A DNA stretch of 64,000 nucleotides, taken from Candidatus Symbiopectobacterium endolongispinus. GTDB taxonomy: Bacteria; Pseudomonadota; Gammaproteobacteria; Enterobacterales; Enterobacteriaceae. Positions 48,291-59,446 of the stretch are shown here, in pieces. Position 1 is the first letter of the stretch; every line of letters starts with the position of its first letter. The notes beneath the pieces were generated by a model, which saw only the letters and a list, made by a program, of their open reading frames with translations, ran no database searches and was not told the origin of the DNA. Made by a program: the position numbers and the translations under genes. The DNA lies in contig NZ_JAFJYB010000006.1 in assembly GCF_018777385.1 (NCBI RefSeq), positions 62,001-126,000 of the forward strand. Direction: 5' to 3'.

Positions 48291-51200
48291 TCACGCGCGC
48301 AGACGGCTCAATTCACTCAGTGCGGCCAGCAGTGCATCCTGCCCGGCGCGCGGTGCGCTAAACTGCTCGCTAAACGCGGTTTTTCCCGTGGGCAATGCGA
48401 TTTCAATGCGACTGTCCTGCACGCTTTCGGCCGCTAACGGCGGCAGAGCGGTGGAAGCACCGCGATCCGTTGGCTGGTTTGTCGATGTCTCGTGTCCGGT
48501 TTGCAACGTGACAGGTATCGTGCGACGTGCGCCGTCGGCCGCCTGCGCGGTCAGCGCCAACTGGATCTGGTTTACCTGCACGGCGTCAGGATCGGTGATG
48601 CGTAGCTGACCGTTGCGGGCATCAAACTGAATCCAGGCGGGCAGAGGGCGACCATTGGCGAGCTGCAACGATCCCTGTAGGCTGCTGTAGGCCGATTCCA
48701 ATGAAGATGTTTGACCGGGTACGCGCTGGAACAGCGATGAATCCGTCACTCGTCCCGGCGTGTTGTCATGCTGAACCGGGTTGCCGCGCGTGGCAAAATT
48801 CACCGTTTCCAGCGACGGGAGTAGCGTTTGCATCACAGGGTCGAGCACCCACGGCGCGGCGGTGCGTTCTGCTGCCGAGTAAGGCTGCGCTGCCGCAAAT
48901 TCTGCCGGTAATAGAGTGTGTGCTGCTGTCGGTGAAGGCGTTTGAGACAGTGCCGCTATGATCGTGCTTAAGGGCTGTTCCTGCTCCCGTTCCTTCAACA
49001 CATCAGGTACGTTTGCTGATGAGGTTGTCAGAATCACCGGGGCAGGGGTTGTGCTATCTGGCGTTTCTGGTTGCGGCGCCACAGGGGCTTGCGCGACGCT
49101 TACATTGACCGAATGTGTGGCTTGCGCGTTGCCATCGCTGGCGGTGATGGTCACGGTAAACTCACTGGACGCCGTAGGCGTACCTGAAATCGTGCGGGTT
49201 TGCGCATCAAAGCTCAGCCCGTCCGGCAAGCCGCTGACACTCCAGGTCAGCGTGTCGTTATCGGCATCGGTAAGCAGGTTTTCCGGCAAGGTGTAGTGAT
49301 ACGCGCTGCCCGCTTGCAGTGTGCCCAGATTCAGTCCGGCGTTATCGTTGTAGACGGGGGCACTGTTTTCGGGGACGTCACTTCCTTTGAAGGTGATGAC
49401 GGTTTTTTCGCTGAATTCAGTCTTAAGATCCTGCCGCCAGTCCCCCTCCTCATAAACGGTCAGGCCCACCGTGCGGCTACCCGTAGCGTCTGCGTCGTTG
49501 TGGCTATAGGTGATACCATCGATCAACTGTGCGGTTCTGGCTACGTCACGCGCAACATACAGCGTCACGGTGGCAACGCCTTTGCTGACACTGACGCGGT
49601 ATTCCATCCCGCTTTCACCAACAAAAGCCTGATAGTCGATGGTCTTGTCGAGCAAGATCTCCCCACCCTCTACATGCAGCACATCACCTACACTGGCTGG
49701 GGAAACGGAAATCTCTACCCGATGGATTTTTTGGCCAGTTTCAATGGTGTCAATGATCGTATTCTTGAACAGTGTGATCGCACCGTTGCCCGGTACGTAG
49801 GTTGAGTTCACTAGCTCTGTGCTGACCACTGCCGGATCGTTAATGCCGACGAGATTCACCACGGTAGTGAACTCTGCCGTATGATTTTGCCCGTCATTGA
49901 AGTTGATACGGAAAGTGGCCTCAGTGCCCGCAGCCGTCTGGTCGTTACTGGTGGACTGATAAGTAATAGCTCGCAGCACCTGCTGTGCTTCAGCTTGCGT
50001 GACGCCTGCCAGGAAAGTGAGGGCCAGTTTGCCATTGGCATCTGTCGTGGCATTGGCGATGGCCTTGTCTCCCAGAGATATTTTGCCATCTTCTGCCAGG
50101 GTCAGGCCGCTGCCGGCGGAAAGCCCTAACCGATCGCCAACCTGTGCGCCGCCGGTGCGTTCAATCACCAGCGTGGCACCTTGATAGCTGCTTTCATCGT
50201 TGACAGGGGCAGACAACGCCCCTCCGGGGAGCAGGGCGACGGCATCGCTTCTTTCCGTAAAGGGCGCGCTGGCGGGAATGAGATCGAGGATGATGACCCT
50301 TCCGGCGTATCGTAATTCAGGGTTCCCGTAAGGTACAGCTGCTTGCCATAGGCACTGAATGATGCGTAGCGCACCTCGTTTAACGTTGTGCCATTGTAGT
50401 TAGCTATATCGCCAAAACCTTCTACTGCCTGAAGCTGTGTCAGGCTACCATCGGTAGCGCGCGCATAGAGAATGACGCCGTAGGTGTTGTAATTTTCGCT
50501 ACGACCCAGTTCCCCAGTGATCACCACGGAGGTACCATCGGGGGAGACCAGCACCTGCTTGACACTGGTGGCATCTTCGCCAATCGGCAAGGTAGATGTT
50601 GCGGTGAGCGTGCCATCTTGTGCTACCGCAAAGATATGCAGTGAGGTGTTGTTATCCACCACATACAGTGATTTTCCGTCTGGTGAAACCGTGATGGCAG
50701 ACGCGTAGTAACCCTCTTCACTGGCCGTCGATCCGGCGATAACTTGTTGATAGGTCAGGGTGCCATCGTCGCCCACGCTGAATCGGCTTACCACCGTATC
50801 GCCGCCGGACGTTGCGACAAACAGCGTTTTGCCATCGGGTGACAGGGTCAGGGCATTGGCCCCGTCGAGTTGCAGGCCGGTGTCTCCCGCATCGCTGAGC
50901 GTTGTTGTCAGCGTCAACGTCTCTCCGCTGCGGGTAAACACCAGCAGGCTATCGCCACTGGTGACGTAGACTTTATCGCCCTGTGCCAACACATCGCGTA
51001 CCATGCCGAGATCGCTGCCAACGTTGCCAATTTCATGCAGATCGCTGGCATCGAATAGCGCGATATTATCCGCACCAATGACATACAGGCTGTTGCCATC
51101 GTTGGAAACGCGTACTTGTGTCGCGCCCGTCAATCCGGTGATGTCAGTGCTTTTTGTCATGTAAAGCGCGCCGTCGGTATCACGCTCGACCAGATACAGA

Positions 51201-54200
51201 ACGTTGGACTCAACGTCCTGTCCGGTGCCTGTTGTTTCGTCATAAACCCAATCGCTGTGTGTGCGAACCAGGTAGATTTTATCCCCCACCACCGTGATCC
51301 CCTGAACGCCGGTAAAGATCGAGTTGCCTTGCTCGTCTTTTACATCGAACAGACTGTCATAATCGAGTGCGCCGGTTTCGGCCCCCAGATGTGGCGTCAA
51401 ACGTGTGTCGAGCACGGCAACGGTGCTGTGGATATCGAGTGTGGTGGTATTGTCTTCGGCATCAACCAGTTGTGTCAGCGTGACGGTGACAGCGCCCTCT
51501 GCGACATCGCTGCCGGTAACCTGATATTGGAGCGTGTCGATCAGGGTGTTTACTGCATCTGTCGTGTTGTTGTCACCCTTCAGTGCGAGTGTGATGGTAG
51601 TGGTGCCATCGTTAACCGTTACCTTATAGTGATGGCCTTGCGCGGTCCCCCCCTAGCTGCCGGTCAACGAGATGGACGTGCCATCAATCACCAGTGTTTC
51701 ATGGGTGCCGGAACGGTTGATCGTGAAGGTCAGTTCAGAGAGCGCAGCGCCTGCGTTGCCAAGCCGCACATCCACATTATCGAACAGATCGACCCGCGCT
51801 GGCGCTTCGGTGCCAGTGTTAAGGTACGTGACCTGCTGCAATACCTGATTGGCGGTGGCGTTGTCCACATTAGCGCTAAAGGTGATGGTCAGTACGCCAT
51901 CCTGCGTCGCGAAGGTGGCAATGGTTGTCTTGCCCTTCATGATGGTGCCGTTTTCCAGACGCAACCCGGAACCATTCTTAAAACCGAATTGATCGTCTGC
52001 CGAGGCACTGCTGGCGCGATTGAGGGTCAGCGTCGTGCCTTTGTAATCCGTGGTTTGATCCGCATCGACATCAGAGAAGTGTAATCCTTCAGCGAAGCGC
52101 GTTGAGCCATTGGTGGTGTAAGTCGCATTCGGCAAAGCAGAAACGATCGCCAACCCGGTGCCGCCGGAACTGCGTCCACTGTAGAGATTGAGTCCATCCG
52201 CACTGACCGCAATGTGGTTGGTTCGTGAGCCAGTATCGAGGGCGCTGACAAACGTCAGCGCACCGGTAACGGTATCGCGACTGAACACCAGTACTGAGCC
52301 GCCGTTCATGCCAGCATAAAGTGCTGTGCCGTCTTGAGAGATAACCAGTTCGCGCACGGAAAGCGCATTGCTGGGAGTGTAGCCCTTGTTATAGAGGTCC
52401 AGCGTGCCGACATAGGTCAAACTGCCATCGCTGGCGTTGCGGCTGAAAATTGACAGCGTGGCCTGCTGCCCGGAACCGACATAAACAAAATTACCGTCGG
52501 GGGATAGGGTAATGTCTTGCAAATTAGCCAAATCCGATTTGCCATCTCCCGAGATAACCATACCGCTTGGCGCATTCATGCCGAGCGCTGCGGAACCCCC
52601 TTGATACTCGCCTAAATAGGTGAGGGCACCCGTATTCAGGTCGCGAGAGAATTGGGCCAACACCGATTTGCCGGTCGTGCCATCCACCGTCGTCAGGCCG
52701 TTGATGGTATAGAGCTATGTACCATCCGCTGAAATCACGATTTCGGTGATCTGTGCATCCAGCCCTGTCGCACCATCGACACCTTGAGTGGCTACTATAC
52801 CCGCGTAAGTATATTGGCCAGTGGTGGCATCGTAGCTGAAAAGCACCAGTTAGTACGTTGTCGCATCGCCGCTGTGACCGGCGACGTACAAATCGTTGCC
52901 ATGCATCGTCATTGTGGTGATGCCACCGAGGCCGTTGGCTTCCATGGCTGCTGTATCCGGGTTGTCGCCCTCACCCTGAATAAAGGTTTGCACCAGGGTT
53001 AATTCACCGGTCGTGCTGTCACGGCTGTAGATGCGCAGCGTACTGTTACCACCCGCATTGGCTCCATCGCTGCCGCTGACCAACAGCGTTTTGCCATCCT
53101 CCGACACAGCGATCGCCGTGACGTATTCACCGTATCCGCTCAGCGTGCCATTATTGTAATAGAGCGTGGCATCGGGGTTGGTGATGGTGTTTTGCCAACC
53201 AGGCGCATTGTTTATCGCCAACGCGATGGTGGCGCTGATTGCCAGATCGCCAGTGTCGTTACCTTCACCTTCGGTGCCACCGTTGTCACGCAGACTGGTC
53301 AGCGTGATGGTGTGTGTGCCTGTGGTAGCCTGTTCGGTGTCGTTCACGTAGGCAATACCGTTGACCAGCGTTTGTGCCGCAGCGGCGGTTACGCCCACTT
53401 CATGGCTGATCGTCAGTGTGCCTGTTTCGTAGTTACGGGTGTATGTGTAGTGATAGTCACCTGCCTGACCGCTGCCGTCGCTCGCCAAATCGATGCGCGT
53501 GCCAGCGATAACAATAAATTCATTCGCAGTGTTGTCTACGCCCTCAATGGTCAACGTCAGTTCGATAATTGACTGACCTATATCACCGGCGCTGATCGTG
53601 GTATTGCTAAACGGATTGACCACCGTGCCATGGGTATCATAGGTCTTGTTGCCAATGGTGGTGGCATCGAGCGTTGGGGCGGTATTGTTGGTGATCAGCA
53701 CATCCAATGTGACCGTTTGGCTGTCTGCCTTGCCGTCATTGGCGCGCAGGGCCAGTTTCACCAGCGTGCCATTGGTATCGGCACCGGTGTTGCTGTAGGT
53801 GATCTGATGCAATACCGCATTGGCATCGGCTTTACTGGCACCCGCCAGGAAGGTGATGGTGAGCGTGCCTGCACTTTGGCTGAAGGTGGCGATAGCGGTA
53901 TCGCCTTTCATCACTTGCCCGTCGATCAGTTGCAGGTCACTGCCTTGCGCAAAGCCTAACTGGTCGTCGGCTGCGCGGGAAAGCGTTAACGTGGTGCCGT
54001 TATAATCCCCATTGCCGTCTGCCAGACGGTCATTGTTGGCATCAGACAGCATCAAGCCGTGCGCCTGCGTAATTTCTCCACCGCGCAACAGCGTTTGGAT
54101 GGGCTAGTAGCGGCTGATACCGTTGCCAGAAATTAGAATGGAGTTGCCATCGGCAGAGACGGCGATGTCACCGCCGTTGGTAGTGCCGGTGCTGCTGCCG

Positions 54201-55594
54201 GTGAGCGTCAGGCTGCCATTTTCACCCACAGCGTAAACATTCAAGGTGCCCGTCGTGGTCGCGGCGTAAAGCTGAGTGCCGTCGTTGGAAGTGGTCAGCG
54301 CGTAGTCGACGGCGCTTTGCCCTGTTTTAGTGAGAATGAGGTCATCGATCAGAGTCAATGTGCCAGTCGTTGCATTACGCTGATATACCTTGATCTCGTG
54401 AGGAGCGATGAACGAGGCGCCGCTGTGAATCACATAGACATAGTCACCGGAGGTGGCAATCATGCCATTCCGATGGGCGTCCAGTTTTTGCACCTGAGTT
54501 AATGCTCCGTCGGCATCGCGGTTGTAGACATACACCTCACGTCCGGAATTGCTGCTGGCATCGACATAGACTTGCTTGCCGTCATCCGAAATCGCCAGCC
54601 CGCCGGTTGAGCCGCCGCCTTACATCTTGGTGGTGCTGACATACGCCAGCTCGCCGTCGTTAACGCTCAGTTGAATCAGGTTACCGTTACCGGCAATGGT
54701 GTAGACCGATTTGCCATCGGCACTGACCACCAGATGATTAACGGTGCCGAGGTCTTCAACCACCAGGCTCTGCTGTTGGGTTAAGCGCCAGGTGCTGTCG
54801 ACGGAGAAAACGGTGATGGTGTTGTCGGAGCCAGCGGTGTACACGTGGCTGCCATCTGCGGAATAGGCAATTTCCTTCGCTTTCGCTAGTGTGCCTGCGG
54901 TAAAGGCCTCCGCTTCCTGTAATATGCTGCCGGAAAGCGCGGGCGGCACGTTAATCTTGTTGTCTACTGTCACGGTGGCGTGAATATCCAGCGTAGCGGT
55001 AGCGTCCTGATCGCGCAGACTTTTCAAGGTAACGGTGACATCACCACTTGCCACGGTGCTGTCCAGCGGTTTATAAGCAATGCCGTCGATCAGTGTGGCG
55101 ACATCCGCGGGTTGATAAGCCTCTGACGAGGCAATACTCAGCGTGATGGTGGTGGTGTTACCGCTGACGGTGACCTTATAACTGTAACCGTTGTCGAGGG
55201 TCGAATCGCTCCCGGTGGTGGTGGGTTTCAGGGCAATTTCACTACCATCTATCATCAGCACTTGATTGGCACCGGCGCGATCGACGGTGATCACTAACTC
55301 GGTCAATTCCTTGCCGCTGCTATCCGTACCGGTGTCAGTGGACACGGTCACCTTACTGAACAGATCCACGGCGGCAAAGCCTGTCTCTCCCTCGTTGATG
55401 GTTACCGTACCGTGGGCGGGGGTGGCATCTACACCCGGTGCGCTGTCGGTCGGTGCGATAACCTGAGCCGCGACGGCATCAGCGGTGGCGACGGCGTCGG
55501 CGTCGGCGTCGAACATCATGCGCGGTTCCAACACAAATGCCTGACGGGGTGGGCGCGCAGGTGTATTACCGGCTTTGGAACGGGAAAATGTCAT
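48291..55594 (-). pseudogene. giant LEPR-type surface protein with beta-propeller and cadherin-like repeats, five stops and one frameshift
   Basis: One 7.3-kb gene (about 2430 codons). The N-terminus carries the motif VLEPRMMFDADADA seen at the start of very large exported bacterial proteins. Then come lactonase/YncE-type propeller blades (VVSADGKSVYTIAGN, VAVSEDGKTLLVSGSDG, ITLSPDGNFVYVGSG, LTLSPDGKTLFVATSGGD). At least three ~100-residue repeats of one type follow: YNGTTLTLSRAADDQLGFAQ near 54000, YKGTTLTLNRASSASADDQF near 52030, YQGATLVIERTGGAQVGDRL near 50180. The C-terminal part has an Ig/He_PIG domain (LPDGLSFDAQTRTISGTPTA). Stops in frame: 54620, 54104, 52850, 52715, 51653. A G is missing near 50297. 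Start ATG 55594 with AGGA upstream. Probable adhesin and cargo of the following export genes. Confidence 0.82.
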
Positions 55595-55679
55595 GGTGTC
55601 ATGTCCTGTAGTTAAGGTGTCAAAATTAACGTGCCAACGTTGAAGGATGAATCACATCATTTCTTTTAAAGTCAGATGG

Positions 55680-57206
55680 TTATTCAATCAGGCGCACATG
55701 GACGCCTTCCGTTTCGATCTGGCTGGCGATACGTTCCAGACGTGCTGCCAGCGGGTCTTCCGCTGCACCAAACCCTCGACCGTCGATAAAACCCATGCGT
55801 TTATCGCCTTCGGTGCAGATCAACAACCCGGGGGTGGCAATGTCATCAAACAGATTCTGACCGTAGTTATCAGGGTACCCTGGCCGGACACCGACGAAAT
55901 AGAATTTGATATTGCGTGCACGAAAGCTGGTACACAGGTCTTCAAAGCGGCGTTTTGCGAACTCACGTGAGCCATCGCTGCCTGTTTCTCCGGCGAATTG
56001 GCCGGGATTGAAGTTGTAGCTGTCGGTGTCGAACTGGCCGTGCCCGCTCGTACCTTCCGGATCGGAATAGGTATCCGCCAGAATAATGACCACTTTTTGA
56101 CCGTCACCGCTGCCGTCGACATTGAAATCCAACGGCAATTTCGCGTCGCCCCAGCCTTCGCTGCCGCGCATGTTGGGCGATAGCGCAGCACCCGCCCATG
56201 ACATCGCAATGACGTAGTTGACGTTAAAACGGATTGAGAATTGATCGACGCGTTCGTCCACCTTGTTCAGATCGTTGGTGAGCGGCAACAAAGCGGCATT
56301 GGGGCAACCTTTATCTGCAACCATACAACGGGTGTCGTTAACCCCTGTGGCTTGACCAAAGAAAGGATTAGGGCCAACCCATGAGATAGGCTCCGCACCG
56401 GGACTGCCGTTTTGTGGCAAGTCGGCGCGGTAATACACCCTGAATTGCGCCACCGAGGGCTCATCCCAGAAAAAATTCTCTTCTTCCAGCCCGCGATACA
56501 TGCACAACAGATTGGCGCGTCTATCGGGAATACGGCGATCGGCCAGGCTGGCGTAACCGGTACGAAACAGCGAGCTAAGCTCTATCGGGTTCAGCGCTCC
56601 CGGTCTGGCCCAACGGCGAATACGGTTGGCATCCTGTGCGTCGTAGACATTCACCGCCTGGCTGAACGGCACCAGCGAGATCCACAGGTTGTCACGTTTG
56701 CCGTATGCGCTGTCCAACATGCGCTTGGCAAAATCCTTACTCAGTCGCTTTAGCGCAGCAAGATCGCGCGTGCTCATACCGTTAATGACGGGCAGCACCA
56801 TCGCAATTTCCGTTGGGCGGTTGATCACTTCTGCCGTGGAGTAAACCGCCTGTTTCCGGGTACCCAGTTTTAACAAGCTGGGCTGGGTGTTGAAGCTGGC
56901 TTCGACGGTGTACGTTTTACGCGTGTTGTTTTTGCGCCCTTCCGTGACGGTGACGTCTTCACGGGTGAGTTTATTGTCGAGTGCGTTGTTTAACCCGAGG
57001 TTGTTTTTGACGTATTGATAAGCCAGTTCTTTAATTTGTTCTGGGTCATACTCGTCGCCGTTGATCGTGGCCTGATGCGCGACAGACAGTGCGGCGGCGT
57101 CTGTTGCGCGCTTGATCTGCGTGGCATCGCCAGTGGCCGTTGAGGTATCGACAATGAAGGCCGCGCTGACCAGCAGTGCCATAGTACCGAGCACGTAGAA
57201 CGCCGT
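55680..57206 (-). CDS. tadG: TadG-type pilus assembly protein (VWA-like)
   Basis: Last gene of the Tad operon. N-terminal TadE/G-like membrane segment (GTMALLVSAAFIVDTSTATG) followed by DATQIKRATDAAALSVAHQ, then a large periplasmic von Willebrand-type region (IAMVLPVINGMS, KVVIILADTYSDPEG, KFYFVGVRPGYPDN). The frame is open upstream to about 57320 (SELKKDSHRARPFWRAALSA, clearly part of the protein) but contains no ATG there. GTG 57206 and ATG 57194 are the first usual starts, and both cut into the membrane segment, so the original start may be lost or non-standard. Otherwise intact. Confidence 0.8.
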   Translation of the reverse strand, partial: TAFYVLGTMALLVSAAFIVDTSTATGDATQIKRATDAAALSVAHQATINGDEYDPEQIKELAYQYVKNNLGLNNALDNKLTREDVTVTEGRKNNTRKTYTVEASFNTQPSLLKLGTRKQAVYSTAEVINRPTEIAMVLPVINGMSTRDLAALKRLSKDFAKRMLDSAYGKRDNLWISLVPFSQAVNVYDAQDANRIRRWARPGALNPIELSSLFRTGYASLADRRIPDRRANLLCMYRGLEEENFFWDEPSVAQFRVYYRADLPQNGSPGAEPISWVGPNPFFGQATGVNDTRCMVADKGCPNAALLPLTNDLNKVDERVDQFSIRFNVNYVIAMSWAGAALSPNMRGSEGWGDAKLPLDFNVDGSGDGQKVVIILADTYSDPEGTSGHGQFDTDSYNFNPGQFAGETGSDGSREFAKRRFEDLCTSFRARNIKFYFVGVRPGYPDNYGQNLFDDIATPGLLICTEGDKRMGFIDGRGFGAAEDPLAARLERIASQIETEGVHVRLIE

Positions 57207-57439
57207 GCCTGCACCGGTTTCCTGATGAATAAAAGCGGACAGCGCGGCGCGCCAAAAGGGGCGGGCGCGATGGCTGTCTTTTTTCAGTTCACTGTTTTTA
57301 ATCGCTTTTTTATCTGTTATTATCCTGAATGACCAAATTTACTGCATAGCTATCCCGCCCGAATAAGCGGGAAAAAATACGACATGGCTCTGTATCGGTG
57401 CGCGTGGTTATGGTGGGTCTTTTCGCCCGTCACGCGTCG

Positions 57440-58042
57440 TTATGTTTTATCGTTATCCAACCCAGCTTCTTTGCTCAGGGTTTCATCTAAATCCACGACG
57501 CCGATGGCAACCCGATTGATTGCCGTTGCGTGTAACAAACCACCTAATGACATGCCGCCCAGCAGTGCGACGTCTTTGCCTTGGCGACAAATCTCCACCA
57601 CCAGCATGGAGGTATTCTTGTTGCCCTCTTTGGCATCGCGCTCGGGCAGGTCTGGCAGATAGGGCGTATTGGGTTGAGTCTCACTGCCTACGCACAGCCC
57701 TTTCGCCGTGCCGCGACTCAGTTGCCAATAGAGATCGCCGGTTTGACGCACGTTGCTGATCAGTAGCTTATAATTCCCTAATCCCTGATTGGGCAGTACT
57801 GTATCCAGTAACCCCTGCAACCCGGTTTCCGTCAGATCTTGCTGCATCGCCAGTATTGAGAAGATGGCACCTGCACGCTGCTCCATACGAGAGCGCTCCA
57901 GACCAACGCTGTACATGTCGGCACAGAGCGAACCAATTGCCAGAACAATCGGAAACGCCAGCGCGGTTTCCACGGCGGCGACCCCACGGCATGAGCGACG
58001 AAATCGTTTCAGGTAGCGCAATAGTGTCTTAGTTATTGTCAT
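57440..58042 (-). CDS. tadF: TadF/TadE-type pseudopilin
   Basis: 200 residues. N-terminal membrane segment with the TadE-like signature RGVAAVETALAFPIVLAIGS, where Glu sits in the hydrophobic stretch as in prepilin-like pseudopilins. The periplasmic remainder is of unknown structure. Overlaps the preceding gene by 14 bp. Minor component needed for Flp pilus assembly. Intact. Confidence 0.8.
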   Translation of the reverse strand: MTITKTLLRYLKRFRRSCRGVAAVETALAFPIVLAIGSLCADMYSVGLERSRMEQRAGAIFSILAMQQDLTETGLQGLLDTVLPNQGLGNYKLLISNVRQTGDLYWQLSRGTAKGLCVGSETQPNTPYLPDLPERDAKEGNKNTSMLVVEICRQGKDVALLGGMSLGGLLHATAINRVAIGVVDLDETLSKEAGLDNDKT

Positions 58043-58565
58043 TGCGTAACTCCGTGCCGAACACGTGCTTGTACTGGTAGCGGAAGGTGGTGCCCAGTGT
58101 TAACACTTCCGGCAGCGGCGTGATAAACGCATTTTCAATCTGCACCGTGACGGACCACACCGGCAGCGTGGTGGTGTTCCCTTCGTCGTTTTGCGTGTCG
58201 TTTGATGCCGTACCGCTGGCGGTAAATCCACCCAACTGGTTCAGGTTTTCGAAATGCAGCACGTTAACGGTAAGGTTATCCGCGCTGAGGTAGCCATAGG
58301 CTGAATCCACCATGCGCGTTTTCATGCGCATGCTCATCTGTTCCGGGCTGGCAGCGCTGAGATTATCAAGACGGAAACTCTGCACTGCTTTACCCAGCGC
58401 CGCGCTGCCTACCGCGATCACCAACCCGATACGCGCCAGCTCAAACAGCATCATCACGCCGACCATCGCAACCGGAACCAAAAAGGCCACCTCAGTCGCG
58501 ACCACGCCGTGCGCGGCGCGCCAGCGCTCGGCTTGATGTTGGAGCGTATCGCGCATGCGTGCCAT
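58029..58565 (-). CDS. tadE: TadE-type pseudopilin
   Basis: 178 residues. Signature HGVVATEVAFLVPVAMVGVM with Glu in the prepilin-like segment, then a periplasmic beta-rich part (VWSVTVQIENAFITPLPEVL). Shares one base with the tadD stop (TAATG at 58565) and overlaps tadF by 14 bp. Which of this gene and the next is TadE or TadF is taken from operon order. Confidence 0.8.
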   Translation of the reverse strand: MARMRDTLQHQAERWRAAHGVVATEVAFLVPVAMVGVMMLFELARIGLVIAVGSAALGKAVQSFRLDNLSAASPEQMSMRMKTRMVDSAYGYLSADNLTVNVLHFENLNQLGGFTASGTASNDTQNDEGNTTTLPVWSVTVQIENAFITPLPEVLTLGTTFRYQYKHVFGTELRNDNN

Positions 58566-59439
58566 TATTCCTGGTTACTCAGTTGCAGACGTTGGCGGCT
58601 GGAGGCCAACAGCGTTTCGCCACGGGTTTTATCCTGCTGCATTTGTTGCAAACGCTGATGCAGCGAGGCAATCAGGGCATAAATGCGCTGTGGTTGGGCG
58701 ATGGAACCGAGTGTCGTGCGTGCGTCCTCTTCCCGGTCGCTGGCGAGATAGGCGAGCGCCAGATTCAGTTTGCCGGTGGTGTTGCCGTCATCCAGTGAGC
58801 GCAGCAACGGAATTGCTTTGTCCGGGTTGCCGCTGGCAAGCCAGGATAACGCCAGATTGTTGATGGCGGAGACATCTGCTGGGTTTACCTGCAAGGCTTT
58901 TTCGAACATCTGACGTGCCTGCGTGTGCTGTCCTGCGCTGTCCATCATCACGCCCATGCCATTGAGCGCCAGCGTGTTGTTTGGCTGTGCTTTCAGCGCA
59001 CAGGTGAAATCTTTCTGCGCCATGGTGTTACGCCCCAGCGCGAGCTGTGCGCGACCCATACCGAGACAGACAGCGAGTGCTTCTTCGGGGGGACATTTTA
59101 TCCGTGTCGCCGCCTAATGCCTGGCGTGCACGGCTGTACAGCTCCAGCGTTTGCTGTGGGGAGTGCGGCAACGCTGGCGTATTCCAGCATCTACGCGCCT
59201 TTCAGCATGTTGCGGCTGTCTAAACGCGTATAGACGTCGGTTGCGGCTTCTACCCGACCCTGATCGCGCAGCAAACGCGCCAGACGCAGCCCTTCGTCTT
59301 TGTTTCCCTTGATCTCCATTGAACTGCCACAACCGGCCAGCACCATACTGAGCAGCAACACGGTCAATGAGAAGGTACGGCGGCGGTAAGCCATTTTGTT
59401 ACTCAACGTTATCTGACCAAACATCTTCACGGACTCCAT
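58565..59439 (-). pseudogene. tadD: TadD-type TPR lipoprotein, broken
   Basis: Outer-membrane-associated lipoprotein with tetratricopeptide repeats, needed for secretin assembly in Tad systems. Lipobox VLAGCGSS; TPRs in ARQMFEKALQVNPADVSAIN and NLALSWLASGNPDKAIPLLR. Lesions: TAG 59191-59193 after MLKGA, a slip near 59160 before QQTLELYSRARQAL, and an extra base in the run 59087-59092 (6 C on the coding strand instead of 5) before EEALAVCLGMG. The start may be ATG 59394 (MAYRRRTFS) rather than 59439. Confidence 0.83.
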
Positions 59440-59446
59440 CGGTGGT

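Noticed and set aside
48291-55594. Six separate propeller-protein genes
   Set aside because: Five of the six pieces share one frame divided only by single stop codons, and the sixth follows after one missing base; this is one gene.
57353-57372. TCCCGC...GCGGGA followed by A-run as a terminator between tadF and tadG
   Set aside because: The A/T run is on the wrong side for transcription on either strand, and it lies inside an operon.
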